A DNA stretch of 64,000 bases, taken from the NCBI GenBank assembly GCA_013350335.1, contig CM023534.1, positions 24,261,302 to 24,325,301 on the forward strand. Reading direction: 5' to 3'. The translations under genes and the position numbers were made by a program. Below, one piece after another: positions 23,290-34,914 of the stretch (position 1 is its first letter; every line of letters begins with the position of its first letter). The notes under the pieces are model-generated. The model saw only the letters and a program-made list of their open reading frames with translations. It ran no database searches and was not told where the DNA came from. This DNA comes from Chimonanthus salicifolius (taxonomy: Eukaryota > Streptophyta > Magnoliopsida > Laurales > Calycanthaceae).

Positions 23290-24230
23290 TTTAGTGTGTC
23301 TCCTTAAATCTAAGTTCCAGTCCAAACCAACACTATGGTCTCAGAACTTCATTCATCAGTTCGGAACTTCCGAAACTTGTTTCGAAGCTTCAGATCAACT
23401 AAGTCTCCTTCGAATCATTCCGAAGTACACTTGTTCACTGGTCTGCTCAGAACTTGCCTTCAGGTACTTCCGAATCAAGTTCTGAGGGTTCGGCACTTCA
23501 GGTCCTCTCTCAGTACCACCGAGAGACTTACTGGTTTCGGTTTAAACAACACAATGCTTGGAACTTGGCCTTGGTACTTCCGAGCCATATTCCGAGACTT
23601 CGGACCTGCAACTATTCCCTCTCTACTTCCGAGGCTTATAGATTTTATTTATGTATATCATTGCTCGGAACTTGGCCTTGGCTCTGAGACTTCAGAACTA
23701 CTAACCCTCTCTCGGTACTTCCAAGAGAGTTACCGACTTCATTCATTACATTGTTCTACTCGAAACTTGCCTTGGGTACTTTCGAATCAACTTCCGAGGG
23801 TTCAAGGCTTCAAATCCTCTCTCAGTACTTCCGAGAGACTATAATTTCCAATACTGTGTTTCAGTGCTTAGAACTTGGCCTCGGTACTTCCGAGCCAGGT
23901 TCCGAGAGTTCGAAATTACAAATCCTCTCTCGGTATTTCTGAGAGAGTCACTGATTTTATCCATGTTACCGTGCTCGGAACTTGGCTTCGGTACTTCCAG
24001 GCCAGGTTCCGAGACTTCGGTTCTCACATAGACTTAACCAATTTCACAAGTTTGTTTAAGTGTTCTCCGACTTTATCGTTTCCTTGGAACATGGCCTCGA
24101 AATGTCCGAGCTAGGTTCCAAGACTTACTATCTTCTGAGGGTTCTCGGAAGATCATTGTTCTCTCAGATGTTCCGAGACAGGTTCCGAAGCTTGTCTTCT
24201 TCAGACAGTCACTCTGCAGAAACTGCAAAG
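23290..24230 (+). repeat. Degenerate CCGAA/TTCGG repeat cluster in outer LTR
   Basis: Repeated variants of CGGAACTTGGCCTTGG and TACTTCCGAGCCAGG recur at irregular spacing of roughly 50-120 bp. The cluster is rich in TTCCGA and TCGGAA half-sites of opposite orientation. The plus-strand open frames through it are a by-product of the repeats. Confidence 0.75.
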
Positions 24231-24547
24231 TACGAACCAAATTCTCTGAACTCGGGATTCACATAGGGTAGGGTATTTGACCCATTCTTTAAATCTAACC
24301 CATTGAATTTATTCCCTACATGATTACTCACGTCCTTAGGGATTAATGTTTATAATTTAACATGCATTTTCATAGATTTCAACCCAATTCCTGAATTGGG
24401 GAGAATACCCGACAATTCCCAAATCGGGTCCTATTTTCTTCCCATTAATCCGAATTCGTCGAGGATTAATTCTAAATCAGCTTAGACTTTAATTTAAATC
24501 TAATTATTCAATTAGGAAATCGAACCAACCTTAAACGATGCTTTCCG

Positions 24548-27500
24548 TGTAACGCCCCGCCCTTTTTCACTCGCTTTTTCCCGTAAATTCAGAGTTTATT
24601 TATTTATTTATTTTTATAACAGAGTAGAGTGATAGAGTGCGGGACGTCACGACCAGAGATAAGTCTGAACTTCCAAAGTCCGACCCTTAATTGGCTAACC
24701 TACGTTTGCATGAACCAAGTCCATGAAAATGGTTCACACATAGCAATATCAACATGCGGAATAAAAATCATAACCTGCGGAATCATAACATCAAAATGCG
24801 GAATCATAATAAAACCAAGTTCTATTCCATTCAGATAACAAAGTGCGTCAAGTCCTTAATTATCAATCAAATACCATAATTATTAAATTTAACATCCATC
24901 CATCTAAGTTATTACATTCCGAAATCTAGCTACTCAAATACAAGTCAATGAGTAACTTTTATTAAGCATAACAAACTACATCATCCAAGCTCCTATGCCT
25001 GGCCCGTCTTGCGTTCCTCGTTTCCCTAATTACCTGTGTCATCAACTAGGGTAGAAGTAGGGCGTTAGAACAACGCGCCCAGTAGGTATTCCAGTTTCGG
25101 CTAACACATGGTTAGTACAAAACATATATTATAACATAATATCCAAAACCATGTAAAATCCTTGTCATGCAATGATGACAAATGCAATGAGTCCCACCCA
25201 TCACATGTACATAAATGTACCCACCACATAGGTCTTTCGGACGCCCCGGCGGAGTGTGGACCCTCCGGAATCTTTTTGATGGAAATCACATCAAGGTACC
25301 GCACATAGGTTTTTCGGACGCCCCGACGGAGTGTAACCCCTCCGGTTACAAATCCTCCACCCCATGCCATGCATGAGATGCCAATGAAACACATGCTATT
25401 TTATAACATAAACATAGCATTAAAAATCATCTTTTGAAACATATTCAATACATGCTATTTAAACAAATAAAACATAGCATTTAAAATTCATATAAAGCAT
25501 ATCCTTTGAAACATAGATTTCATCAAACCTAAGATAAAACAAGTGTACATAAACCCATGGTTTCAAAGAGGTGGAATCCTACCAAAGACCGCTAACGTGT
25601 GCTTGCTTCTTTCGTCCAAGAATCGATCACCGATCGCGCACCGCTTGCGAGATCCCGTTACCTTATAATATAATAATAAATCAATACCAAGTCCCACTTG
25701 ATTTACGAGGTTCTAAGTCCATAAACAAAACCCCATGGGGTTCGGCCATACACCATGGCCGAACTCATGGTCCATTAATTCAATTAATTACCATAATGCC
25801 ATTGTACCTAGCCATAGTCACTTTCCTTGCTTAAGTTCCAAAATAATACGCACTTCTTGAATCCAATCACATAGGCCAATACTTAAATCATGGGGTTCGG
25901 CCATACACCATGGCCGAACCCTATGTCCAATATTTCCATACATTTACAAAATTGCCATTGTTTCCCTCATTCATTTAAATCTACCATAACTAGACCCTAT
26001 AAAATTTCCTTAACCGAAACAAGTCCATCAAATACTCCACATGGGGTTCGGCCATACACCATGGCCTAACCCATGATCCCTCACTTTGGCATGTAATTAC
26101 AACTTTGCCATTGGCCTAATTATTTCCAACCTTTTGTTCATTAATACATCAATCTAAACTCATAAAATAGGTTCATAATTCGATTCATAAATCAGTCATT
26201 AACCATGACTTAAAATGCCATATGATCCCTTAATTTGGTCCATGGGGTTCGGCCATACACCTTGGCCGAACCCTATGGTGTATAACTTCCCAATTATAGA
26301 AACTTCCATAATTAACAAGTCCACAATTAAAAGGTCCATATTTAGAAAGTTTCTTAATTAATCAACCACCCTTCCATAATTAGAAGGTTTCCATATTTAC
26401 CATCCAAAATTAGAAGCTTTCTAATTTAGCCAACTCCTTCCAAAAATAGAAACTTTCCAAATTAGTAACATTCTCCATACTTAGATAGTTTCCTAGATTA
26501 GAAACTGTCTTTCCAAAATTAGATAGTTTCCTAATTTATAAACCATCTTTCCATAATTAGATGCTTTCCAAATTTAGCAATCCAAATCTATCTCCATTCC
26601 AAAAACAACCCCATGGGGTTCGGCCATACACCATGGCCGAACCCTATGGTTCATGGTCTTGACCATTTATTTAAATCCAATACTTTTTTTTATCAATATC
26701 CTTCCCATGGGGTTCGGCCATACCCATAGCCGAACCCTATGGTTCATGTTATGCTAAACCAAGAATCCATCATTTAAACTTCCATTAAAATTATTAACCT
26801 TAGGTCCATATAATTCAATGCCTAAGAAAACTCCAAATTCATAAATTTATTTGGTGGGGTTCGGCCATGCACCATGGCCGAACCTCACCCCTCCAAACAT
26901 CATTTTACCTTATCAATGATCTTCCATTAAAAATCACCAACAACATTTATCAAAACCGTATGAGTCTATTACCCAACTCCCATGTTTTTTATTCTTCATA
27001 AGCCATCAAATAAATCAAATCTTTCCATGGGGTTCGGCTATAGTGTTCTTTCTTTCCATAAAAATCATAAAAACTCAACTCCAATCTTCTTCCATGGGGT
27101 TTGGCCATTCACCATGGCCGAACCCTATGGTTCTATTATTTCAAAATAAATTATTCAAGTAAGATACTAACCGGTTCTTGCTCTTCCAACTTTCCTTAGC
27201 CTATTTCTTCTTCTTCTTGATCTTTCTCAAACCGTGGTCACCTTCTTGTTGCTGGCTTTTCTTCCTCTTGTTCTTGCCGAGAATTAGAGATTGAGAGAGA
27301 TAGAGAGAGAGAGTTCGGATAGGTTGTAAACCTTGTGCCCTTGTCCCTCTCTCCTTTTATAATTTTTCCCTTGATCCACATTTAGGTAGTGCTTAAGATA
27401 GCTACTCCCCCCCTTTGGCCGTGTGCCCCTGTCCATTTTTAGCCATTGCCGACCTCTCTTCCTTAATTTAGTAACCTCCCAATCGGCCAATGCTAAAAAT

Positions 27501-27951
27501 AAATATAACAATGCCGTGTGCCTTTCTTTAGATGATTTTATTGGCATATCATAGATATGGGAAATCCCTATAATCGGCCATGCACTCTTTTATTTAACTC
27601 TTGGATATCTTATCATATCTATGTGGATATGAAAATCCCACATAAACCTATGCAACTCCTAAAATCTTTCATCAATTTCTTCCATGCGCATATCTTAGAT
27701 TTATTATCTAAAATTCGGCCAATCTTATCCCATACACGGCCATGCATAATCTTTTATTTAATTTTGAACATAATGCATGACTAAATTAATTCAACCCACT
27801 TTAATTTTTAATAAAACCAATTCCACAATCAATTGGGTCCTAATTGGGTCATGGCCCAATTCTTTATCCATTTAAAATCCATAACCAACATTCCCAAATT
27901 AAATGGATTATTTTCATACAAAATAATTAACTGAAAATCCGAGGTGTTACA
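24548..27951. mobile_element. Giant solo LTR (inner), 3.4 kb
   Basis: The ends are TGTAACGCCCCGCCC and GAGGTGTTACA. The flanks TTCCG (24543-24547) and TTCTG (27952-27956) are a 4-of-5 match for a target duplication. No internal retrotransposon domains are found. The first 1.2 kb is closely related to 55536-56914. It sits inside the outer solo LTR and is therefore younger than it. Confidence 0.82.
25735..27127 (+). repeat. Nine dispersed hairpins, GGTTCGGCCAT / ATGGCCGAACC
   Basis: Copies occur near 25735, 25891, 26041, 26241, 26611, 26706, 26855, 27026 and 27091. The consensus is GGGGTTCGGCCAT, a loop of about 5 bases (ACACC), then ATGGCCGAACCC, giving a stem of about 12 bp. They are separated by roughly 65-370 bp of AT-rich sequence. 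The copy at 27026 has lost its second arm. Confidence 0.9.
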
Positions 27952-28538
27952 TTCTGTAATCCTCTTCCTCTTTCCTTCTTTTTCTTTCATTCTTAACTTC
28001 CATGGTAGGGAGAGAGGATTCTCAGTGGGGAAGATGAAGAATGGGGTATTGCTGTGTGAATGGAATAGTGAGAGGAAGCACTTCCGTGCACATGGAATAG
28101 AGAGAAGTAGGAACTGTCTTGCGCACGATGTGGAAGTGTCATGCGCACGGAACAAATGAGATAACACAGTGCGTGCGGTGGAAGTGGAACCACTTCCACT
28201 GTGTGTGACTTAATCAAATACAATGGTGACTTTTCTCATTTCCCTTTTTACCCTTAAGCCATTATTGTATGCCATCTGAGTCCCTGCTATGTGGCATGAC
28301 GCCACATCACCGATTCCGATTAAATTAATTTCATAATTTAATTCCTCTTAATTTCTCCATTAAATTCACCACATCTCTTAATTAATTGATTAATTCACAT
28401 TAATCTCAATTAATTAATACAAATTCAATTTTAATAATTTCTAAAATTTCGAGGTGTCACATCAAGAACATGGCTCATCCACTGCAAATATGCTTCTAGA
28501 ATTCCGTCAACCTCATCTTTGATCCTAATCGTCCTGTG

Positions 28539-28707
28539 TGTTGAATGTAATTAGAATTAGGATTTAGTTTATCTCTTATTAAGAGCTATATTTGGTTTAG
28601 ATTTAGAGTTTGACTAAAATAGGCCTAGGGTCGGCTAATGCTATATACGTATGTGTAATAGGTCTTAATGAAATATAGATTATTCATTTCTGACATGGTA
28701 TCAGCCA
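28539..28707 (+). mobile_element. Short copia-type LTR (157 bp) followed by primer-binding site
   Basis: The LTR runs from TGTTGAATG (28539) to TTTCTGACA (28695). It is followed directly by TGGTATCAG, the start of the initiator-Met tRNA primer site used by most plant copia elements. It contains a TATA-like GCTATATACG near 28644. No matching 3' LTR was recognised. Confidence 0.65.
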
Positions 28708-30195
28708 AACCACATTCCTGACTAGAGAGAAAACCACCGATCAAGAGTTCCTCTTTTCTCCCACTGCCCGAGGAATCTCGTTGGCAGAGGGAGGGCACAC
28801 GTAAGAGAAGATTGTGTTCTTCCTTTTTTGTTTAGTTGATCGTCCTCTTACTGCTTTCTTGCTCCTCGTCTTCTTCTTTGTGAGTTGTGTTTGCCAGCCT
28901 ATGACTATTTGAATGTGCTATCGTCCAGATTTACAACACCTTCTTCCTCCGATCCAAGAACCCAGATCTGTTTGCTTGCCTTCCCTGCTCTCTGCTGCCC
29001 TTGCTTCTACTTCGTTTTGTTTCTCGGGCTCTATTATTTGTAATTGTCTTCTTCTGCCTCCCTAGCCTAGATCTGCTGCTTTTTTCTCTGTTCACCGCCT
29101 TTGCCATTAGTCTCCAGATCTGACCATTCTGTGTCCCTTCTTTGCCATTAGTCTCTGTTCTCACTCAGATCTGGCCTAGATATGTTTACATTCCTTCCTT
29201 TTGCCCTGTCTCACCAGATCTAAACCAGAACTTGCTGCCTTGACGAACAGTCCACCGCACTGCACCCTTGCACCAGATCTTTGTGCACGTCTTCGTTGCT
29301 AATAAATTTCTGCAATCTTCTCATTTCGCCAACGTCCATCACCATCATTGTGTACCAACCACCACCTTTGTTTGCATAACATCCAGATCTGGCTTTCCCA
29401 ACCAGATTCGAACCAAGCAGCACCCACAGCCAGATCTGATCTGTTCGATATCGATCAACCCATCTTTTGTTCCTTCCATCGCTGCCCTGACCAGATCTTG
29501 TTTGCCCAGATCTGCAATAGCCAGAATTTTTGTAGATCCTTTCGTTCACTAAGCAATGTCCATCTCCTTCATCCTTTGACCTCCTCCTGTTTGATACACG
29601 AGCCACCTACTATCCACGAGTTTTGCTGTCGTCTCTTTGTCTGAACTCGAGATCTGTTGGAAACACTAAGATCTCTTTTCACCACTTGGCTTAGACCTAT
29701 CTTGTAATCGTCCCCCATCACAACATTGATCTTGCTTAGCTCTTCTTTGTCAACTGCAACAGTCCTGACTTTTGTCTAATTGTGTGCATTCTAGACTATT
29801 TGCAACTGTCTCCGCCCTTTGCTGCCACCAGCCCCTACTGCCTCCATTTTCACCCATTGTTGTTGGAGAGAGTTGTGAGATTTGATCTTTCTTGCTGGGT
29901 ATTAAAAAAAAGGCATGTTTGCAGTCTCATCGAGTTCTGTACATGCAAAGTTCTCTCTGTCTACTTCCAATCTGGCATTGTTTATCATTTGTTCTTGTCA
30001 CTGCTGTTGAATAAAGCACATGGGTTTCATAGTCTTTAGGCATTTAGTTTATTGTTGTTGTATGTGGGCTAAGTGGCTAAGTGGTCAGTTAATTAGTTTT
30101 TTTCACATTTCTATTTTTATGTTAAGAGTCATTCATGTATTGCATATATATAGTTTTTTGCTGATGAATGAATTAAGTGTGTAAGTAAAAGTTAA
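28708..30195 (+). other. Retrotransposon leader-like region with clustered AGATCT
   Basis: No gene is seen. The sequence is pyrimidine-rich, and 28965-29675 holds twelve AGATCT palindromes, often as CCAGATCTG. The last part (about 30050-30195) probably includes the 5' LTR of the next copia element, ending AAAGTTAACA before a primer-like site at 30196. Its left edge could not be placed. Confidence 0.45.
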
Positions 30196-30809
30196 CAGTG
30201 GTTTCAGAGCCAGGTAAGAGAGCAGAGTGATAGTACATAGCAGCAACTTTTTCTCTTCATTTTGCATAGCAGCAGCAATATAAGATGGCTTTTAAAAATT
30301 TCATTCAACTTGCAATTCTACTCTTTGATTCATTGGAGTATGCTGATGGAGAACTTCTTGAGATCAAAGGAGTACTGGCATGTTGTTGTTTCTGGAGTAG
30401 TAGAACTAGCAACATGCATTGTGTTGACAGATGCGCAGAGAACAGAGCTTGAAGGGCTGAAGTTGAAAGATCTCAAAACAAAGAATTATCTCTTCCAAGC
30501 TATTGATCGCTCAATCTTGGAAACCATTCTTTGTAAAGAAACCTCCAAGCAGATTTGGAACTCCATGAAGATGAAGTATCAGGGGACAGCAAGGGCAAAG
30601 CGAGCACAGCTTCAAGCACTTCGCGCCGATTTTGAGACTTTACACATGAAGACGGGAGAGTCGGTTTCGGAGTACTTCTCAAGGACGATGGAAATCACAA
30701 ATAAGATGCGTATACATGGCGAACAACTCAAGGACGTCACTATAATTGAGAAGATTCTTCGTTCGATGATGGTGAAATTTAATTGTGTTGTTTGTTCGAT
30801 TGAGGAATT
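30196..30809 (+). pseudogene. Copia gag, N-terminal part
   Basis: A primer-site-like GTGGTTTCAGAGCC (30196-30209) is followed by an ATG at 30285. After an early frameshift near 30330 the frame gives typical copia gag phrases: HWSMLMENFLRSKEYWHVVV, LKDLKTKNYLFQAIDRSI, QIWNSMKMKYQGTARAKRAQ, LHMKTGESVSEYFSRTMEI. It is cut at IEE by the solo LTR starting at 30810 and resumes at 33889. Gag would form the virus-like particle shell. Confidence 0.85.
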
Positions 30810-31325
30810 TGTTGAGCACTGAAATCTTACATTTTTACCCTTTATTATTGGACCATTTAGCTATCAATTCTGTGTATATTTGTGCATTTAATGTCATTTT
30901 CTAGTTTTATAGATAAAAATAGAAAGTTCAGGAAAACCAAGCTAATTCAGCGGATGATTGCAAGTTTAGAGCTTTAAAGAGAAGACCTAGAATTATTATA
31001 ATGATTTTATTTCACTTTTTAGGATTTTCATGTAAATTAATTAATCTGGATCCCGTTATGAGAGTCTAAGATTAATTAATAATTTTTTAGATTTAAAGTG
31101 GTTGAATAATTATTTAATTCTAGATGTTAAAAGCTGCAATCCAAGTGCCAAAGCCTGAATTTCAAGTCATTGGGCCAAGACTTAGTTCAAATGGGCCAAG
31201 TTGTGCTCCACAAAGCTTCAATGGGCCAGGCCACATACAAGTCCATGTGCATTCTATCATTGGACCAGGCCAATGTGCAAGCTCAGTCCAACTAAGGCCC
31301 AAGCTCTCAAATCCAATTCCAGTGG

Positions 31326-31509
31326 GCCTGAGTCAGGGGTAAAAAATTCGGCCGATACAGTGCGTATTAGCCGAGATGTATTGGATTTTCGAATGCCGAT
31401 ATATCTCGGCCAATACATATAGTATTGGCCAGAGAGAGAAAAGTTCGGCCGATTTTTATTTTTTATTTAAAAAAAATGAATATTGGCATGGACTCAGTCG
31501 AGATCTCGG

Positions 31510-31575
<66 letters not shown>

Positions 31576-31739
31576 AAAAACAACCTTTTTTATTTTTTTT
31601 AATGAATTTTTTCAAAAAAAAAAAACCGAGATTTTCAAAAAAAAAAAATGAGAAGAGAGAAAAATCTCGGCCGATATCTTGGCTATCAAAATTCGGCTGG
31701 AAATTCGGTTGAGCCGAATTTTCGACCCCTGGCCTGAGT
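31326..31739. mobile_element. hAT MITE (398 bp)
   Basis: The element spans 31334-31731 and is flanked by the perfect 8-bp duplication GCCTGAGT. The terminal inverted repeats are CAGGGGTAAAAAATTCGGC and CAGGGGTCGAAAATTCGGC. Repeated TTCGGCCGAT words fill the interior around a long TA microsatellite. No coding sequence. Confidence 0.92.
31512..31572. repeat. (TA)n microsatellite
   Basis: About 30 uninterrupted TA units in the centre of the hAT MITE, between its two subterminal blocks. Confidence 0.95.
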
Positions 31740-33888
31740 TGAGGTCTAGATGAAAATCCAAAGCCCAAGTCCAATGAACTCCATGGTCCATGTTTGAATT
31801 TACCTAAGTTCAACCCAACTACCTATCTTCAAAACCCATAACCCAACTTCACATCCACACCATCCAACTTCCATCTTAGATCTTAACCCTCCATCTCACA
31901 TACTAAATTAGGTCAAACTTTAGATCCACTATCAAATCTAACTCATCCATTCATCTATCATTAGATCTAGGTCATCCATCATCATCATGATCATCTTAAC
32001 CTTAGATTAGTGTTCATCCATGCATCACCTATTAATCCTTGCATTCATTTCATTCATTGATCATCTTAGCCATTAGATATTAGGTCATCTAATCTCATTC
32101 ACTCATTCATCTTTTAGAAACCCTAGAGCCTCCACATGCATCCATTACATACACACATTATATTAGATTTAGGGCATGCATTTCATCATCCATTTAGATC
32201 CACCTATACATCTAAACCCTCCATCAACTATCTATCCATTCCTATAATTATTTCATCCAAAATACCTTAGAACCATTAGATCAAAACCCATTTAATCTAA
32301 GTCCTCCATTCATAAACCCCAAGCTATGAACAACTTGTAGTTCAAGCTAGCCTCCATGTGCATTTTACACATCATCATCCCATGATTTTTGCAACTTAAA
32401 ACCTCTCCATGCACTTAGACAAAAAACCATCTAGATACATTCCTAAGATCTTAACACACCTCATCATCCCAATCACAAACACCTCACACGATTTTCTCAA
32501 TCGCAATCCAATCCATTCGAATTTCACACCTAGTCAACCCTCCATTTCATCTTCCTATCATCCATCCATTCATTCATCTCATCTCTTAATCTCATCCATT
32601 CATTCATTATTTCATTGCATAAACCTTAAAACTACATAGCAAATTCGAATTTCCCAGTGCCAATCCAAATCTTATTTTCTCTCCTAATCTCATATCTTCT
32701 CTCCACCTTGACTTAGCCACCAAGGAAAGCCACACCAAATTCATGTGACCTTCCTTGTGAAACCCTAAAATCCAAACTAAAATCTCCATCATCCATTCCC
32801 ATTTAGATCCAATCCAGTCCCTTGATTTTCCAACTTAAACCTTGATTTAATCCAACCATCCATCTCCCTTCGAAGCCTATAAATACTCATTACCCAAGAG
32901 GTAAAATTGGAATATGACCTGGAATTTAAGAGGACTAAAGGCTGGCGTAAAAGACAAGAAGACAGGAGTATCATTCAAATTTACAAGTGAGAGTTGTAGA
33001 TTTTTATTTTTAGGTTGTCTTTCTTGTATTTAATTTATAAAAGCCCTGTACTTTAATTCTTCCATTTAATAAGTGAAGCATTCATTTAGAACCCTGGAAC
33101 ATCCAATTTCTAAAATACTTTTATGATTATTTTATTTTTAATTTCAAGAACACAAGTTTTATTTATTTGATTGAACATGAGCGTATGCAATAGGTAGGAT
33201 CTTAATTGTAAGACTTGAATCATGATTACTAAGGTTTTGATTAATTAAATTAAAAAGTATCTTGTTTTATTAATAAATATGAATTGTATTTTAGATCTTT
33301 ACTTGAATTTCAGATTTAGGCCTTTACTTTGTTTACACGTCTTGGGTGATGAACGGTTTATTCCAAACAAGCCAACCTTTACGTTGCTGAACTTTTATTT
33401 TCAGTCATTATTTTCTTGCAATTTAATTTTCTATCTTTGAATCATGTTAGATTCTATTTTGTTGTATATTTTTTGTTCTAAGTTAAATCTTGTATGTTTT
33501 AGTCTTTTTAAGTTCTTTAATACATGTTATTCTTTTATTCTTTTAATTCTTTTTATTTACACACTTTGTTAAAATTCATTTAATTAAAGATTGGAGATAT
33601 GGTATTTTAATCTTATAACTTGTAATTTTGACGATGATTAAGATTATCATTTAATTCACCATTTTAAATCAAGGACAATTAATTAACACATTTATTTGCT
33701 GATTTTCCAAGTTAGATATATGACTCATATAAAGGTCCACTTCTTGAAAATAATTCTTTTTAAAGGAACACAAATTTAATTTTAATTCATATATTTTGAG
33801 ATTTTTTTTTGGGTTCGACCTCGCACTTAATCGCTATACTATACATGGTTCGTGCTCTTGCGAGACTTACAAATTTAAAACATCAACA

Positions 33889-34660
33889 ATCTAAAGATAC
33901 TGATGAACTTTCGATTAACGAGTTGCAGAGTTCCTTGGTGGTTCATGAGCAAAAAATAAACCGGCAAGACAAGGAGGAGCAAGTATTATAAGTCTCAAAT
34001 AATAATCATTTTTCAGGCATCGAAGAGGTCGAGAAAGAGGAAGAGGCAAATGAAACAATGATCGCTGATACTCGCATCAGGAATCATAAGATAACAAGTT
34101 TTCTCATTCTCAAGGAAGAGGACGAGGTCATGATGATCACCATTCAACAGTTTACAAGCCAAAGTCAGCAGACAAATCAAAGGTTGAATGCTTTAGGTGT
34201 CACAAGTATGGCCATTACAAGTCAGAATGCCGAACTAATTTGAATAAAGATCATGGAGAGAAATCAAATTTTGTAGACACAGAAGAAGAAATATCCCTTT
34301 TGATGGTGTGTCATGCGAAGGAAGAAACTCACCAAAATATGTGGTACTTAGATACCGGCTGCAGCAATCATATGTGTGGAGATAAGTCTGCATTCTTAGA
34401 TTTAGATGAAACCTTTCGAAATACTGTGAAGTTTGGAGACAATTCTACAATCTCTGTTATGGGAAAAGGAAAGGTAACAATCCAAACCAAAGGAAATTCT
34501 ACTTAGACTATCTCTAATGTTCTCTTTGTTCCAGAATTAAAGACAAATTTGTTAAGTGTTGTTCAGCTTAATTCAAGATAAAAAATTGGGCTTAATTACT
34601 CAAGTCAACATGACAACAAAACGAATGTTTCCATTGTATCTTCACATGTTGTGTCCATGT
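33889..34660 (+). pseudogene. Copia gag C-terminus, zinc knuckle and protease
   Basis: It continues the gag frame interrupted at 30809 (SKDTDELSINELQSSLVVHE). The zinc knuckle CFRCHKYGHYKSEC (34188-34229) is intact as C-x2-C-x4-H-x4-C. The aspartic protease signature WYLDTGCSNHMCG (34341-34379) follows. Then come NTVKFGDNSTISVMGKG and NVLFVPELKTNLLSV. A deletion joins this to KLGLITQVNMTTKRMFPLYL, which belongs to the pre-integrase segment, and homology ends near 34655. A stop at 33989, another at 34504 and frame changes show it is dead. Integrase and reverse transcriptase are missing. Confidence 0.85.
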
Positions 34661-34914
34661 TGTGTCAATGGGTCCCTAGACTTAGGCATGTTATGGTGCT
34701 GTGTGTATTTAATTAGAGTTGTGTATTTCCTATTTAAAGAGATGTATAGAAGTTATGAAGCAATGAAGCAACACTTAGTTTTCAATCTCATATTTTTCAT
34801 GTATTTCCTTTGTTGTTTCGTGCTACCAAATTGTGAGACTTGGACTTATTTTACGTGTGTCTATTACCTCTCCCCAATCTAATAAGTTGCGAACGAGAAG
34901 GTCGAACTTGCCTC
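34661..34914. other. Unassigned AT-rich sequence
   Basis: It may include the 3' end of the preceding copia element, but no LTR match to the left side was found. No gene is seen. Confidence 0.4.

Larger units (their letters stand above)
21916..28461. mobile_element. Giant solo LTR (outer), about 3.14 kb without its nested insert
   Basis: The ends are TGTAGCACCCCTCCC and GAGGTGTCACA, with the 5-bp duplication TCAAG at 21911-21915 and 28462-28466. No primer site, gag or pol is present, so this looks like a single long terminal repeat left after recombination of an LTR retrotransposon. It is split by a second LTR at 24548-27951. Large LTRs with this TGTnnCnCCCC start are common in plant Ty3-gypsy families, but the lineage cannot be set without internal domains. 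Confidence 0.8.
30810..33888. mobile_element. Solo LTR, about 3.1 kb, inserted in copia gag
   Basis: The ends are TGTTGA and TCAACA. The right-hand end (GGGTTCGACCTCGCAC, CTATACTATACATGG, GTGCTCTTGCGAG) resembles LTR termini I associate with plant Athila/Tat gypsy elements. The flanking copia frame is continuous across it: IEE on the left, SKDTDELSINELQSSL on the right. The target duplication is imperfect (AATT versus AATC), probably mutated. A hAT MITE is nested within it. No coding sequence. Confidence 0.7.

Noticed and set aside
23294..24266. Overlapping plus-strand frames of 60-169 codons
   Set aside because: They follow the CCGAA/TTCGG repeat cluster in the outer giant LTR and share no domain.
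31376..31651. Frame containing a long Ile-Tyr repeat
   Set aside because: Translation of the TA microsatellite inside a MITE.
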